Below are positions 19,233 through 28,141 of a stretch of 64,000 nt of DNA, piece after piece. The DNA comes from Chloroflexota bacterium (GTDB lineage Bacteria > Chloroflexota > Anaerolineae > Aggregatilineales > Phototrophicaceae). Where the stretch lies: the NCBI GenBank assembly GCA_026706395.1, contig JAPOYU010000064.1, positions 1 to 64,000 of the forward strand. The letters are read 5' to 3'. The notes below the pieces were generated by a model. It made no database searches. It saw only the letters and a program-made list of their open reading frames with translations, and was not told the origin of the DNA. The position numbers were made by a program, and so were the translations under genes. The first letter of the stretch is position 1; each line of letters begins with the position of its first letter.

Positions 19233-21272
19233 ATGACGAATACACGCGCACAAGATGAAGCTACATATAAACGGCGAATCAACGCCTGGGCCATGTACGA
19301 CTGGGCGAACTCCGCTTTCGCCACCACCATTCTCGCCAGCCTTCTGCCCATCTATTACAGCACGGTGGCCGGCAGCACACTGCCCAGCGAAGCCACCGCC
19401 ACCGCCTACTGGTCGCTGACCATCAGCTTCTCGCTATTTGTGCTGGCGATCTTGTCGCCCATCCTCGGCACGATTTCCGATGTCATGCGGAGCAAGAAGC
19501 GCTTCTTGGCTGTTTTCGTCGGCGCCGGCGTTATCGGGACCGGATTGCTGGTCTTCATCAGCACCGGTGACTGGCTGCTGGCATCGCTTTTCTTCGTCTT
19601 GGGACGGATCGGCTTCGGCGGATCTATCATCTTCTACGATGCGCTGCTGCCCCATGTTGCCCGCAAAGAGGATCGAGATTGGGTTTCAACCCGCGGTTAT
19701 GCTCTCGGCTATCTGGGCGGGGGCATCTTGCTGGCGATCAACGTCGCCATGTTCTTTTTCATACCGGACAGCGTCTTCGAAAACGCCGGGATTCGCCTCT
19801 CCTTCCTGAGCGTCGCTGTATGGTGGCTCCTGTTTTCACTACCCATCTTGCGCCAAGTGCCCGAACCACCTTCAGTGACCGCCGTGCTCCAGCGCGGCGA
19901 AACCGTGCTCGGCGTCAGCATCAGACGCCTCCGCCAGACCTTTCGCAACATTCAGCGCTACCGTGAATTATTCAAATACCTCATCGCTTTCCTCGTCTAC
20001 AACGATGCCATCGGCACGATAATCGCGGTGGCGGCAATCTATGGCGCCGAGCTTGGATTTGGGCTGACCGAGCTGGTGCTCGCGATTTTGCTGGTGCAGT
20101 TCGCCGGCATTCCATTCAGCATCATCTTTGGCCGATTGCCCGCCCACAATGACAGCCGCGCGCCTTTCTATCTGGCCTTCATCTTGATCAACGCCATCGC
20201 CTTGCCAATCTTCGGCATCGCGCTCGTCAATGCCCTGCCCGCTTCGGTGACGGGCGCCGCGCCAATGCCCCACGTCACGCAGAGGGAGCATGTCGGTGAG
20301 GGAATCTATCCGCTGACCAGCGCCGCCTTCAGTGGGACGGGACAGTGGCAAGATCTGCTTGTTCCCGGCGACGACCTTATTGGCGATGACTTCCTGGGCC
20401 GTCTGACAGCTCTGCTCACCGGCACTCCCGAAGATCTTCACTATGTATTGAGCAGCGATGCCTCAGCCACACAGACATTCGCTTTCAACGGGGGGAACCT
20501 CGAATTGACCTATCGTCTCGCGCCGGACGGCGGCGTCATCGGCTTCAGGCTGGACGGCGAAACACTGACCAGCGGCGACCGCGCCGAACCGTTCACGATC
20601 AATACCTTCGGCGAGTCCCTTCGCTACGGTGAGACCGCCACGATTGAGATCAGCGCGGCCGGCATGCGCCAATTGGAAATCGTGAATCTCTCTGACGCCT
20701 CCGATGCGCCGGGGAAGGCCATCGCCATATCGCAAATCGAAGTCTTGCCAGCCTCGCGTCAAAGCAGCTTGCCGACGATCATGCTTATCATTGTCGCCTT
20801 CGAGCTCGCGGCGCTATTGCTCGCCTGGCTGCTGCGTTCTCGCTTCGTCAGCCTCTCCAATTGGCTTGATACCCGGCGCAGCATATTGCTTTCGCTCGTG
20901 GTCTATTGCATCGTCGCCTGCTGGGGTTATATCCTGGACGCCACGCTCGAATTTTGGATGCTCGCTCTGATGGTAGCGATGGTTCAAGGCGGCAGCCAGG
21001 CGCTTAGCCGCAGCCTGTACGCCAGCCTTTGCCCGACGACGAAGAGCGGCGAGTTCTTCGGCTTCTACAGCATCATGGAGAAATTCGCCTCGATTATCGG
21101 TCCGCTCATCTTCGCCTTCGCCGGAATCGTCCTTGGCAGCAGCCGCCCCGCCATTCTCAGCTTGATCCTGCTTTTCTTCCTCGGCGGTTATCTGCTCAGC
21201 CGCGTGAACATCAGCGAGGGTCAGCGCATCGCCCGGGAAGAAGACGCCGAGCACGGCATCGTCAGCGACTAA
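19233..21272 (+). CDS. UMF1/Atg22-type MFS transporter with inserted beta-rich domain
   Basis: 679 residues from ATG 19233 (a GTG at 19218 is possible). The N-terminal AWAMYDWANSAFAT motif is diagnostic of the UMF1/Atg22 branch of the major facilitator superfamily, and about 12 helices are visible. Family members are usually 420-480 residues; here about 160 polar residues (roughly 350-510) are inserted in the middle. That segment has beta-strand pattern (ATQTFAFNGGNLELTYRL) and should be a soluble domain in a loop. Substrate unknown. It is followed after 73 bp by the second peroxiredoxin gene. Confidence 0.78.
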   Translation: MTNTRAQDEATYKRRINAWAMYDWANSAFATTILASLLPIYYSTVAGSTLPSEATATAYWSLTISFSLFVLAILSPILGTISDVMRSKKRFLAVFVGAGVIGTGLLVFISTGDWLLASLFFVLGRIGFGGSIIFYDALLPHVARKEDRDWVSTRGYALGYLGGGILLAINVAMFFFIPDSVFENAGIRLSFLSVAVWWLLFSLPILRQVPEPPSVTAVLQRGETVLGVSIRRLRQTFRNIQRYRELFKYLIAFLVYNDAIGTIIAVAAIYGAELGFGLTELVLAILLVQFAGIPFSIIFGRLPAHNDSRAPFYLAFILINAIALPIFGIALVNALPASVTGAAPMPHVTQREHVGEGIYPLTSAAFSGTGQWQDLLVPGDDLIGDDFLGRLTALLTGTPEDLHYVLSSDASATQTFAFNGGNLELTYRLAPDGGVIGFRLDGETLTSGDRAEPFTINTFGESLRYGETATIEISAAGMRQLEIVNLSDASDAPGKAIAISQIEVLPASRQSSLPTIMLIIVAFELAALLLAWLLRSRFVSLSNWLDTRRSILLSLVVYCIVACWGYILDATLEFWMLALMVAMVQGGSQALSRSLYASLCPTTKSGEFFGFYSIMEKFASIIGPLIFAFAGIVLGSSRPAILSLILLFFLGGYLLSRVNISEGQRIAREEDAEHGIVSD

Positions 21273-21345
21273 CAAAGTATCTGCTCCAGGTGATGAGAGT
21301 GCTACAATGATAATAGAGGCTGATCAAAGTTAGGAGCGGAACGCA

Positions 21346-21819
21346 ATGCCAGAGATCGGGCGGGCAGCGCCGGACTTTGAATTGCTGAATCAGGATGGGC
21401 AGACCGTGCGCCTCAGCGACTTTCGGGGGGTACGCGTGGTTATCTTCGCTTTCCCCAAAGCCAATACCATGGGCTGCAACAACCAGGCCTGTTCCTTCCG
21501 CGATGTCTTCCCGCAGATCACATCGCACAATGCCGTCATCCTCGGCGTCAGCTCCGACAGCGTCGAAGAACTCGCCCGCTGGAAAAAGCTAAAGCAACTG
21601 CAATACGACCTTCTCTCCGACCCGGATCACAAGATGCTCGATGCCTGGGACGCCTGGGGCTTCCGACTGTTGATCGTCAAGCTGCCGATATCCGCCACCC
21701 GTTCGTACTGGGTCATTGACGAGCATGGCATCCTGGTCGAGCAGCAAATCGGCGTAGGCCCGCAAGAGAGCGTGGACAAAGCGCTGGCGGCCGTGGAACG
21801 TCTGGCCGAATCGGCCTAG
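21346..21819 (+). CDS. Peroxiredoxin, PrxQ/Bcp type (second copy)
   Basis: 157 residues, paralogous to the protein at 12650: the first 15 residues are nearly the same at DNA and protein level. It keeps PxxxTxxC (PKANTMGC, C44) and C49, but residues around the peroxidatic Cys differ from the usual TPGCTT: here TMGCNN. Peroxidase activity is likely, with possibly altered substrate preference or pKa. AGGAG lies upstream of the ATG, with a TACAAT hexamer about 45 bp before it. Confidence 0.88.
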   Translation: MPEIGRAAPDFELLNQDGQTVRLSDFRGVRVVIFAFPKANTMGCNNQACSFRDVFPQITSHNAVILGVSSDSVEELARWKKLKQLQYDLLSDPDHKMLDAWDAWGFRLLIVKLPISATRSYWVIDEHGILVEQQIGVGPQESVDKALAAVERLAESA

Positions 21820-21915
21820 CCCGGTGTTTATTCTTCGCGAATCACTCTATCGCCCGGTAGGTTTGGGCGAGTACTATTGCGCTCAGCAAATACCAAGTGT
21901 ATAGCGGACGGCAAG

Positions 21916-22947
21916 ATGAAACTCATTCTGATCGGATTTGGCGTCGTCGGGCAAGGCTTCGCCGAGATTCTTCAAAGCAAGGCGGCGCGGTTGCGGGCGG
22001 AATTTGCCTTTGCGCCTTCTATTGTCGGCGTCGTGACGGCGACCAAAGGATCGCTCTTTCTGCCAAGCGGGCTAGACATCGGAGCGCTTCTGACGGCGGC
22101 GCAATCGGGAAGCTTCGGCGCCTATCCGGAAGGGGCTGGCTTGCGCCGCGATATGACCGCCAGCGACATGATTGAGGCGGGCTCTGCAGACATTCTCGTC
22201 GAGCTAAGCCCCACCAACTTGGAAGACGCTCAGCCCGCGCTCGCTTACTGTCATCAAGCGCTCGACGCCGGTCTGCATCTCGTGCTCGCAAACAAAGGCC
22301 CGGTCGCCTTAGACCTTGCAAACCTGCGCGGCAAAGCAGAAAAGAATCGACTCCAACTGCGCTACGAAGCGGCGGTCATGGCGGGCACACCGGTCATGCA
22401 ACTGGCGGAAGAGGCGCTGGCCGGCTGCGCGATCACGGCCGCGCGCGGCATCCTAAACGGAACGACCAATTTCATCCTTACCCGGATGGAAGCCGGTATG
22501 TCCTACACAGAGGCGCTGGCGCAGGCCCAGGCGCTGGGCTACGCCGAGACCGATCCAACCGGAGACGTCGAAGGCTGGGACGCCGCCGGCAAGGTATTGA
22601 TCCTGGCGAATGCGCTCTTCGGGGGGCGTCTTAAGATGTCCAACCTGGACGTGAGTGGCATCACGCAAATCAGCCTCAGCGATATCAGCGAGGCCAAAGC
22701 CGCCGGCCAGCGCTACAAGCTCATCGCAGAGGCGACGCCCGACGGCGGCTCGGTTAGGGCGACTCGCCTTCCGCTAAGCGACCCCCTGGCGAGCGTCGGC
22801 GGATCAACCAATGCCATAACCCTCGAGACCGATCTGATGGGCGCCATCACGCTGATAGGCGCTGGCGCTGGCAAGTTGGAAACCGGCAGCGCGATCCTTT
22901 CGGACCTGCTGGCGATCCAGCGGACGACTGGCTCGAACCAGGGATGA
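21916..22947 (+). CDS. hom: Homoserine dehydrogenase
   Basis: 343 residues. It catalyses NAD(P)H-dependent reduction of aspartate semialdehyde to homoserine, on the route to threonine and methionine. Visible motifs are the Rossmann start LILIGFGVVGQGFAE, the NKGPVA segment, GILNGTTNFILTRM and DPTGDVEGWDAAGK with the catalytic Lys. It lacks the C-terminal ACT domain of longer forms, so threonine feedback through ACT is not expected. The frame extends upstream, but ATG 21916 places the Rossmann strand at the N-terminus and is preferred. Stand-alone gene. Confidence 0.92.
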   Translation: MKLILIGFGVVGQGFAEILQSKAARLRAEFAFAPSIVGVVTATKGSLFLPSGLDIGALLTAAQSGSFGAYPEGAGLRRDMTASDMIEAGSADILVELSPTNLEDAQPALAYCHQALDAGLHLVLANKGPVALDLANLRGKAEKNRLQLRYEAAVMAGTPVMQLAEEALAGCAITAARGILNGTTNFILTRMEAGMSYTEALAQAQALGYAETDPTGDVEGWDAAGKVLILANALFGGRLKMSNLDVSGITQISLSDISEAKAAGQRYKLIAEATPDGGSVRATRLPLSDPLASVGGSTNAITLETDLMGAITLIGAGAGKLETGSAILSDLLAIQRTTGSNQG

Positions 22948-23002
22948 CCGGAAACCTTAATGTAACTTATGCGTAAACTTGTATATCAGAGTCAACGCGG
23001 CT

Positions 23003-23031
23003 TTGATAATCACTTTGCAAAATGCTATACT
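23003..23031 (+). promoter_or_regulatory. Sigma-70-type promoter of the pspA-like gene
   Basis: TTGATA at 23003-23008 and TATACT at 23026-23031 with a 17-bp spacer, about 55 bp upstream of the ATG at 23085. Confidence 0.6.
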
Positions 23032-23084
23032 GGCTACAATCTGCTGCTGGGTGAGGTCAAGCGCTTAAAGGGGTAAATCCGCAT

Positions 23085-23765
23085 ATGCCATCTATATTAC
23101 AGAAGGTTCAAACGCTCTTCAGCGCCAACATGCACGGTATGATTGACCGTGCGCTGGAGACCAATTCGCTCAAAGTCATGGACGAATACATCCGGCAAGT
23201 GGAGCGTAACCTGGAAGCTCTCGACGATTCAGCCGCAACCGTTGGCGGGTCCGTCCGCACACTCAAACGCAAATACGATGAGTTTTCCAATCTTTCCGAC
23301 AAGCTTGACCGCGACATCGATACATTGATTCTTCGCGGCAAAAACGATCTCGCCGCCGCCGCCCAGGCCGAACTGAACACAAAACAAGAGTTGGCGCAAG
23401 AATATTACGAGCAATGGCAATCGCAGGAAGAGCAGTATCAGGGCATGCTGAACATGCGCCTGAAACTGGAGAGCCGCCTCACCACTATCAAGCAGGAACG
23501 TGAAAAGATGCGCTCCCTGCTGGAACTGGCGGAAACCAAGAAAGTTATGACCAAGACGCTGAAGGTCATGGACAAGTTGGATTCGACCGGCGATCAGGAG
23601 ATCGATACCCTTCTGGATTCCATCTATTCCAAGATCGACGAAGAAGACGCCCGTGCCGAGCTGGCCAGCCGCAAACTCTCCGACCAGATCGAAGACACCG
23701 TCGGCATTGGGCAGGTGGAACTGCAACTGGAAGAGCGCCGCCAGCGTCTCTTGGGAGACAGCTAA
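23085..23765 (+). CDS. pspA: PspA/IM30 family protein
   Basis: 226 residues, almost wholly helical. It starts with the short amphipathic helix typical of PspA/Vipp1 (LQKVQTLFSANMHGMID), then long heptad-rich helices (about 25-190). Family members coat and stabilise the inner face of the cytoplasmic membrane and form ESCRT-III-like rods. No PspF or PspB/C is nearby; instead the next gene encodes a membrane-anchored coiled-coil protein. A good promoter precedes it. Confidence 0.88.
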   Translation: MPSILQKVQTLFSANMHGMIDRALETNSLKVMDEYIRQVERNLEALDDSAATVGGSVRTLKRKYDEFSNLSDKLDRDIDTLILRGKNDLAAAAQAELNTKQELAQEYYEQWQSQEEQYQGMLNMRLKLESRLTTIKQEREKMRSLLELAETKKVMTKTLKVMDKLDSTGDQEIDTLLDSIYSKIDEEDARAELASRKLSDQIEDTVGIGQVELQLEERRQRLLGDS

Positions 23766-23855
23766 ACGCCGACCACCCGTTTTCCAAGCGTTGGCAAGCC
23801 GCATATTCAGCCGAAGGCCCGCGCTTGAGCCAATTGTGAGGGGCGCCGATTAGGC

Positions 23856-24842
23856 ATGACAGCCACTACTGATGGAAGGCAGAAAGTCCTGGGCGCGTTG
23901 CTGACCAATGCTTTGCTGCGCTGGGAGACCTTGGTCACCCTCATGGTCACTGCCATTCTCTTTCTGTTTGTGCAGGATGTCAGCTTGCCCTTTATTGAAT
24001 GGCAACCCTGGTTCTGGCTGGTGCTGGGCGGCTTGGCGGAAACCGTGCTGGTCGCCTCCACTCTGACCGATCCGGAAGCAACCGAACAAGCCCTCGCCGA
24101 AGACTTCGAGCGCGAATACGACCTCCGCAATATCCGCAATCGTGTCTCTCGCGAGCGGCTGCGCGATGCCTTCGAATATCGCCGCAATATGCTCAAGCTG
24201 GCGGATGTCGCCCGCGGCGCCATGCGCACCCGGCAGCGAACCCTCATCAGCGGCATCAACGACTGGATCGCCCACATGTATAGCCTGGCGAACCGAATCG
24301 ACTACTTTGAAAACAACGATCTTGCAGCGCGGGACCTGCAGCAGGTGCCGCGCAAGATCGAGTTGGTAAAGCAGCGCATCGAAACGGAACGAGACCAAGG
24401 CACGCGGCATGATCTGCAGCAGCAGCTCAAACTGCTCCAGCGCCAGTTAGTCAGCTTGGAGGCCAGCGCCAGCATCATCAAACGCGCCGAGATTCAGTTG
24501 GAGAGTACGCTCTCCGCCCTGGGCACCGTGTACGCGCAAATGTCTTTACTCGGCACCAAAGACACCAAGAGCATTAGAGGGCAGCGCCTGGGCATCGAAA
24601 TCAAAGAAGAAATCGACAAGCTGCAAGATACGATTGACGCGATGGATGAAGTGCAATTGCACGGGCAAGCTCTGAATTTCGATTTTAATGATGACCTCTT
24701 CCGCTCGGAAGCAAGCGCCCTTGAAGAGGCTGAAGACCAGAAGCGGCAGCGACTCAGCACAGCCGATGATGCCGCTTCAGACCTCAAAGACGAACTGGCA
24801 GCTTTGGATGCCGCTGAAAGGCAAATGCAGAACGAGAGCTAG
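23856..24842 (+). CDS. Two-TM, coiled-coil protein downstream of pspA
   Basis: 328 residues. Two hydrophobic helices (about 25-42 and 48-68) are followed by a long charged helical region (75-328), strongly coiled-coil in pattern (for example LQQQLKLLQRQLVSLEAS). I recognise no named family. Its place 90 bp behind pspA on the same strand and its shape suggest a membrane anchor or partner for PspA rods, but this is inference from neighbourhood only. Confidence 0.6.
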   Translation: MTATTDGRQKVLGALLTNALLRWETLVTLMVTAILFLFVQDVSLPFIEWQPWFWLVLGGLAETVLVASTLTDPEATEQALAEDFEREYDLRNIRNRVSRERLRDAFEYRRNMLKLADVARGAMRTRQRTLISGINDWIAHMYSLANRIDYFENNDLAARDLQQVPRKIELVKQRIETERDQGTRHDLQQQLKLLQRQLVSLEASASIIKRAEIQLESTLSALGTVYAQMSLLGTKDTKSIRGQRLGIEIKEEIDKLQDTIDAMDEVQLHGQALNFDFNDDLFRSEASALEEAEDQKRQRLSTADDAASDLKDELAALDAAERQMQNES

Positions 24843-24929
24843 CCCAACCCGCGCTATATCGTCTCGCTTTTTCTTCGCCTCATTTCGCATTATGATTTAG
24901 GCTCCCTATCAGATAGTGAGGAATACGCT

Positions 24930-25313
24930 ATGTCCGTAATTAACTGGTTTGAGATCCCTGTTGCCGACTTCGAGCGCGCCCGCAAGTTTTATGAGACGGT
25001 GCTGGATAAACAGCTCTTCATTAATGATCAGCGCGAGACGATGGGCAGTATGCTCGGCGTTTTCCCGCATGATGGCCGTGTCGGCGGCTGCCTGGTCCAT
25101 AATCCACAGTACGGCTACGCGCCCTCGATGGAAGGCAGCTTGGTCTATTTCACCGTCTCTGGTGATCTGGATGCTGCTCTGGCTCGTGTGTCTGAGGCCG
25201 GTGGCGAGGTGCTGCTGCCCAAGACTGAACTCGGCGAAAACGCAGGCGGCGGCTACGTCGCCTGGGCTCGAGATACAGAAGGTAATAAGGTCGGATTCTA
25301 CTCGGACGAGTAA
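24930..25313 (+). CDS. VOC-superfamily protein (glyoxalase/bleomycin-resistance fold)
   Basis: 127 residues starting INWFEIPVADFERARKFYETVL, the hallmark first beta-alpha unit of the vicinal-oxygen-chelate fold, with a second half ending ARDTEGNKVGFYS. Members bind a metal and isomerise, cleave or bind small molecules; substrate cannot be told from sequence. GAGGA precedes the ATG. Convergent with the permease gene, only 3 bp between stops. Confidence 0.85.
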   Translation: MSVINWFEIPVADFERARKFYETVLDKQLFINDQRETMGSMLGVFPHDGRVGGCLVHNPQYGYAPSMEGSLVYFTVSGDLDAALARVSEAGGEVLLPKTELGENAGGGYVAWARDTEGNKVGFYSDE

Positions 25314-25316
25314 ACG

Positions 25317-26321
25317 TTAATCGAAAGATTCAACGATCGGCGCACGTTTCTGCTTGCCCGGAACCAGGCTCTGCAAGCGCTGAACCAAGCGTGGCGTCTC
25401 CCGCTCGATATTGATCGTGTCTTCGAGCAGATTCACCAGAGTCGAGGCGATAATCACCAGCGTCAAATAGATGTAAGCCGTCACGGCATATGTCTCGACA
25501 TAGCGGAAAGACCGCCCCGATGACAGCTTCGCGATCTGGGTTACATCGCGGATGCCGAGGAATGCCAGCAGCGACGAATCCTTGATCATAGCGACAAAGT
25601 CATTGCCCAGCGGCGGAAGCACATTGCGAAAGGCCTGCGGCAATATGATCGAGCGCATCGTCTGCCAATACGTCATACCCACCGAATACGCCGCTTCAAA
25701 CTGACCTTTGTGTATCGACTGTATGCCGGCGCGGATCGTCTCCGACATATAGGCGCCGTAAGTCGCGCCCAAGGCTACAATCGCTGTCATCGGCGAACTG
25801 CCTCGCCAAACAATATCCGGTATGTCGGAATTGCCGAGCAGATCGCGCAGGCTCACTAATACGGCGTTATTGAGCACATCGCGCATTGCCGGCACGACAA
25901 TGAAGGCGGTGACCAGGAGCACGATCAGTATGGGAATACCGCGCATCACATTGACGTAAACAGTGCATAAGTTGTAAATGGCGATGCGCATAACACGAAA
26001 CAGCGCCCGGCTCAGGGTCTGACGCGATTGCGGCGCCTCCGGCGGATTGGAACGGATGATGCCTACTGCCACCGCCACAATTAGCGCGGTTGCATACGAT
26101 GTGGCGCTGACGAAGAGCGTCATGACCAAGCCCTCCACCAACTGCCCAAAAATATTCGAATAGACCGAATCCGTCAGGATGCTGAGCGCCAGCAGAACGC
26201 CCAGTAGCACCAGAAACAGAAACCAGTACGGAAAGGTATAGAGCCGCGCATAGCGCATCGCCCGCCCGCGCGATTCGGCGACGATCTCGTCCAAGCTGGG
26301 TTCAGCGCGCTGCGAAGCCAT
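25317..26321 (-). CDS. Amino-acid ABC transporter permease (HisM/GlnP type)
   Basis: 334 residues with about six membrane helices. The cytoplasmic EAA loop is present (GQFEAAYSVGMTYWQTMRSIILPQ in part), as is the polar-amino-acid permease signature GAYMSETIRAGIQSI. It should form the membrane channel for the binding protein encoded upstream. No ATPase gene is adjacent, so it must borrow one from elsewhere in the genome. The N-terminal 40 residues are a cytosolic extension. Confidence 0.88.
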   Translation of the reverse strand: MASQRAEPSLDEIVAESRGRAMRYARLYTFPYWFLFLVLLGVLLALSILTDSVYSNIFGQLVEGLVMTLFVSATSYATALIVAVAVGIIRSNPPEAPQSRQTLSRALFRVMRIAIYNLCTVYVNVMRGIPILIVLLVTAFIVVPAMRDVLNNAVLVSLRDLLGNSDIPDIVWRGSSPMTAIVALGATYGAYMSETIRAGIQSIHKGQFEAAYSVGMTYWQTMRSIILPQAFRNVLPPLGNDFVAMIKDSSLLAFLGIRDVTQIAKLSSGRSFRYVETYAVTAYIYLTLVIIASTLVNLLEDTINIERETPRLVQRLQSLVPGKQKRAPIVESFD

Positions 26322-26353
26322 AATCTATCCTCGGCAATCCGTTCCTATTGGAT

Positions 26354-26383
26354 GCAAAATGGGACAGGGCTTTCCCTGTCCCA
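26354..26383 (-). terminator. Hairpin with T-run between binding-protein and permease genes
   Basis: GGGACAGGG and CCCTGTCCC form a perfect 9-bp stem (10 with a T-A pair) around a 4-nt loop. Read on the minus strand the stem is followed by ATTTTGC. It probably works as a partial terminator or mRNA-end stabiliser, letting the binding protein be made in excess of the permease. Confidence 0.7.
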
Positions 26384-26418
26384 CTTCATTGGATTCTCAA
26401 TTATCGTTGCGCTTGGGA

Positions 26419-27909
26419 TTAGGCGTCCGCGCCGAACCACTTGTCGTTGATGCTTTGCAGCGTGCCGTCCGCCATCATGCTTTCCAGCGCCGCGTTGAAC
26501 GGCTCAACCAGGTCCGAACCCTGTGGGTAGATGAAACCGAGTTGCTCCTTCGTCAGCTCTTCCGGCAGCAGTTTGATCTTGTCGGCATTCAAGCCGGTAT
26601 AGCCTTGGCCGGCCACATCATCGATAACGACCGCATCGACATCCCCGCTGATCAATGCCTGAACCGCAAAGCCGAATTCGCTATAGGCGACGATGCGATC
26701 CTCGGATACCAGACCCGATGCCGCTTCGAAATTGGTGGTCGCCACTTGTACGCCTATGATGAAATCTCCCGCGACAAATTCGTCAACCCCAGCATAGCGA
26801 TCTTCGCCGACCCGCACCATCATCTTCTGCGACAGATCAATATAGCCGATCGAGTAATCGACGATTTTCGCCCGCTCTTCGGTGATCGTGATGCCGTCCG
26901 CCGCCATATCGTATTCGCCGTTCGAAACCGCCACAATCATGCCTTCCCAGCTGGTTTCGATAAACTCCGTCACACAGTTCAGCAGCTCGCAGATGACTCC
27001 GAGGGTATCGTAATCCCAGCCGACCGCCTCGCCAGTTTCCTCGTCGATGACGTTGAACGGCATATAAGCGTTCTCCACCGCGACGGTGACCACACGCCCA
27101 TCCAAATCTGGCAATGCCATGTCCTCTTCTTCATCGCTGCCGAACCACTTGTCGTTGATGGCTTGAAGCCTGCCGTCAGCCATGATGGCTTCCAGCGCTG
27201 CGTTGAATGGCTCAACCAGGTCCGAACCCTGCGGATAAATGAAGCCAAGCTGCTCTTTTGTCAGCTCATCAGGCAGCAGCTTAATCTTGTCCGCATTCAA
27301 GCCGGTATAGCCCTGGCCGGCTACGTCGTCAATGACAACCGCGTCCACGTCGCCGCTGATCAAAGCTTGAACCGCGAAGCCGAACTCGCTATAGGCGACG
27401 ATGCGATCCTCGGATACCAGACCCGATGCCGCCTCAAAATTGGTCGTGGCCACTTGAACGCCGATGATGAAGTCGCCGGCGACAAACTCTTCGGCATTGG
27501 CAAAGCGATCCTCGCCAACACGCACCATGAACTTTTGCGACAGGTCGATATAGCCCATGGAGTAATCGACGATCTTCGCCCGCTCTTCGGTGATCGTGAT
27601 GCCATCAGCGGCCATGTCATATTCACCATTTGAAACGGCGACGATCATGCCTTCCCAACTGGTTTCGATGAATTCCGGCACGCAATTCAAAAGCTCACAG
27701 ATCAACCCAAGCGTGTCGTAATCCCAACCGACCGCCTCGCCAGTTTCCTCGTCGATGACGTTGAACGGCATATAAGCGTTTTCAACCGCCACCGTGACCG
27801 CGCGACCGTCGAGATCCGGCAAGTGACTATCCGCCATCACCGCTGTAAACGGTAATGCCGCTAACAATATCGCCAGCATCATAAGCTTCTTTAGTGAAAA
27901 CATTTGCAT
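26419..27909 (-). CDS. Amino-acid ABC substrate-binding protein with two tandem binding domains
   Basis: 496 residues. A Sec signal peptide ([20 protein letters not shown]) precedes two successive family-3 solute-binding domains of about 235 residues each (about 29-262 and 266-496). Both contain [30 protein letters not shown] and the D-VVIDD hinge segment, and differ at only about 14 positions by my count. They are joined by an acidic linker (GSDEEEDMA). GGAGG lies 6 bp before the ATG. It should deliver a polar amino acid to the downstream permease. Confidence 0.92.
   Translation of the reverse strand: MQMFSLKKLMMLAILLAALPFTAVMADSHLPDLDGRAVTVAVENAYMPFNVIDEETGEAVGWDYDTLGLICELLNCVPEFIETSWEGMIVAVSNGEYDMAADGITITEERAKIVDYSMGYIDLSQKFMVRVGEDRFANAEEFVAGDFIIGVQVATTNFEAASGLVSEDRIVAYSEFGFAVQALISGDVDAVVIDDVAGQGYTGLNADKIKLLPDELTKEQLGFIYPQGSDLVEPFNAALEAIMADGRLQAINDKWFGSDEEEDMALPDLDGRVVTVAVENAYMPFNVIDEETGEAVGWDYDTLGVICELLNCVTEFIETSWEGMIVAVSNGEYDMAADGITITEERAKIVDYSIGYIDLSQKMMVRVGEDRYAGVDEFVAGDFIIGVQVATTNFEAASGLVSEDRIVAYSEFGFAVQALISGDVDAVVIDDVAGQGYTGLNADKIKLLPEELTKEQLGFIYPQGSDLVEPFNAALESMMADGTLQSINDKWFGADA
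26428..27840 (-). repeat. Tandem direct duplication, 708-bp period, inside the binding-protein gene
   Basis: The string CTATAGGCGACGATGCGATCC recurs 708 bp apart (26681 and 27389), exactly 236 codons. The two halves are close in protein but show many synonymous base differences, so this is an established in-frame duplication and not an assembly artefact. Confidence 0.85.
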
Positions 27910-28141
27910 CCTCCGTCAACTCTAGGCCACATAGTCGTCTTCCTTAAACTGCGCCCCGAGTTTAACACCGATTCATGTAAACTCCCAGCGATTCATAACC
28001 ATTTGGAAATCCAATCAATGTCGATTATCATCAAGGCTTGGCGAGAGAAGAGAAAATAATCTGATGATTTAATTCGCCATGTCACCGCGGACCGGGCGAG
28101 GCGCCCAAATCCGCCATTGATCTTATTCGCGGGAGAGCGCC

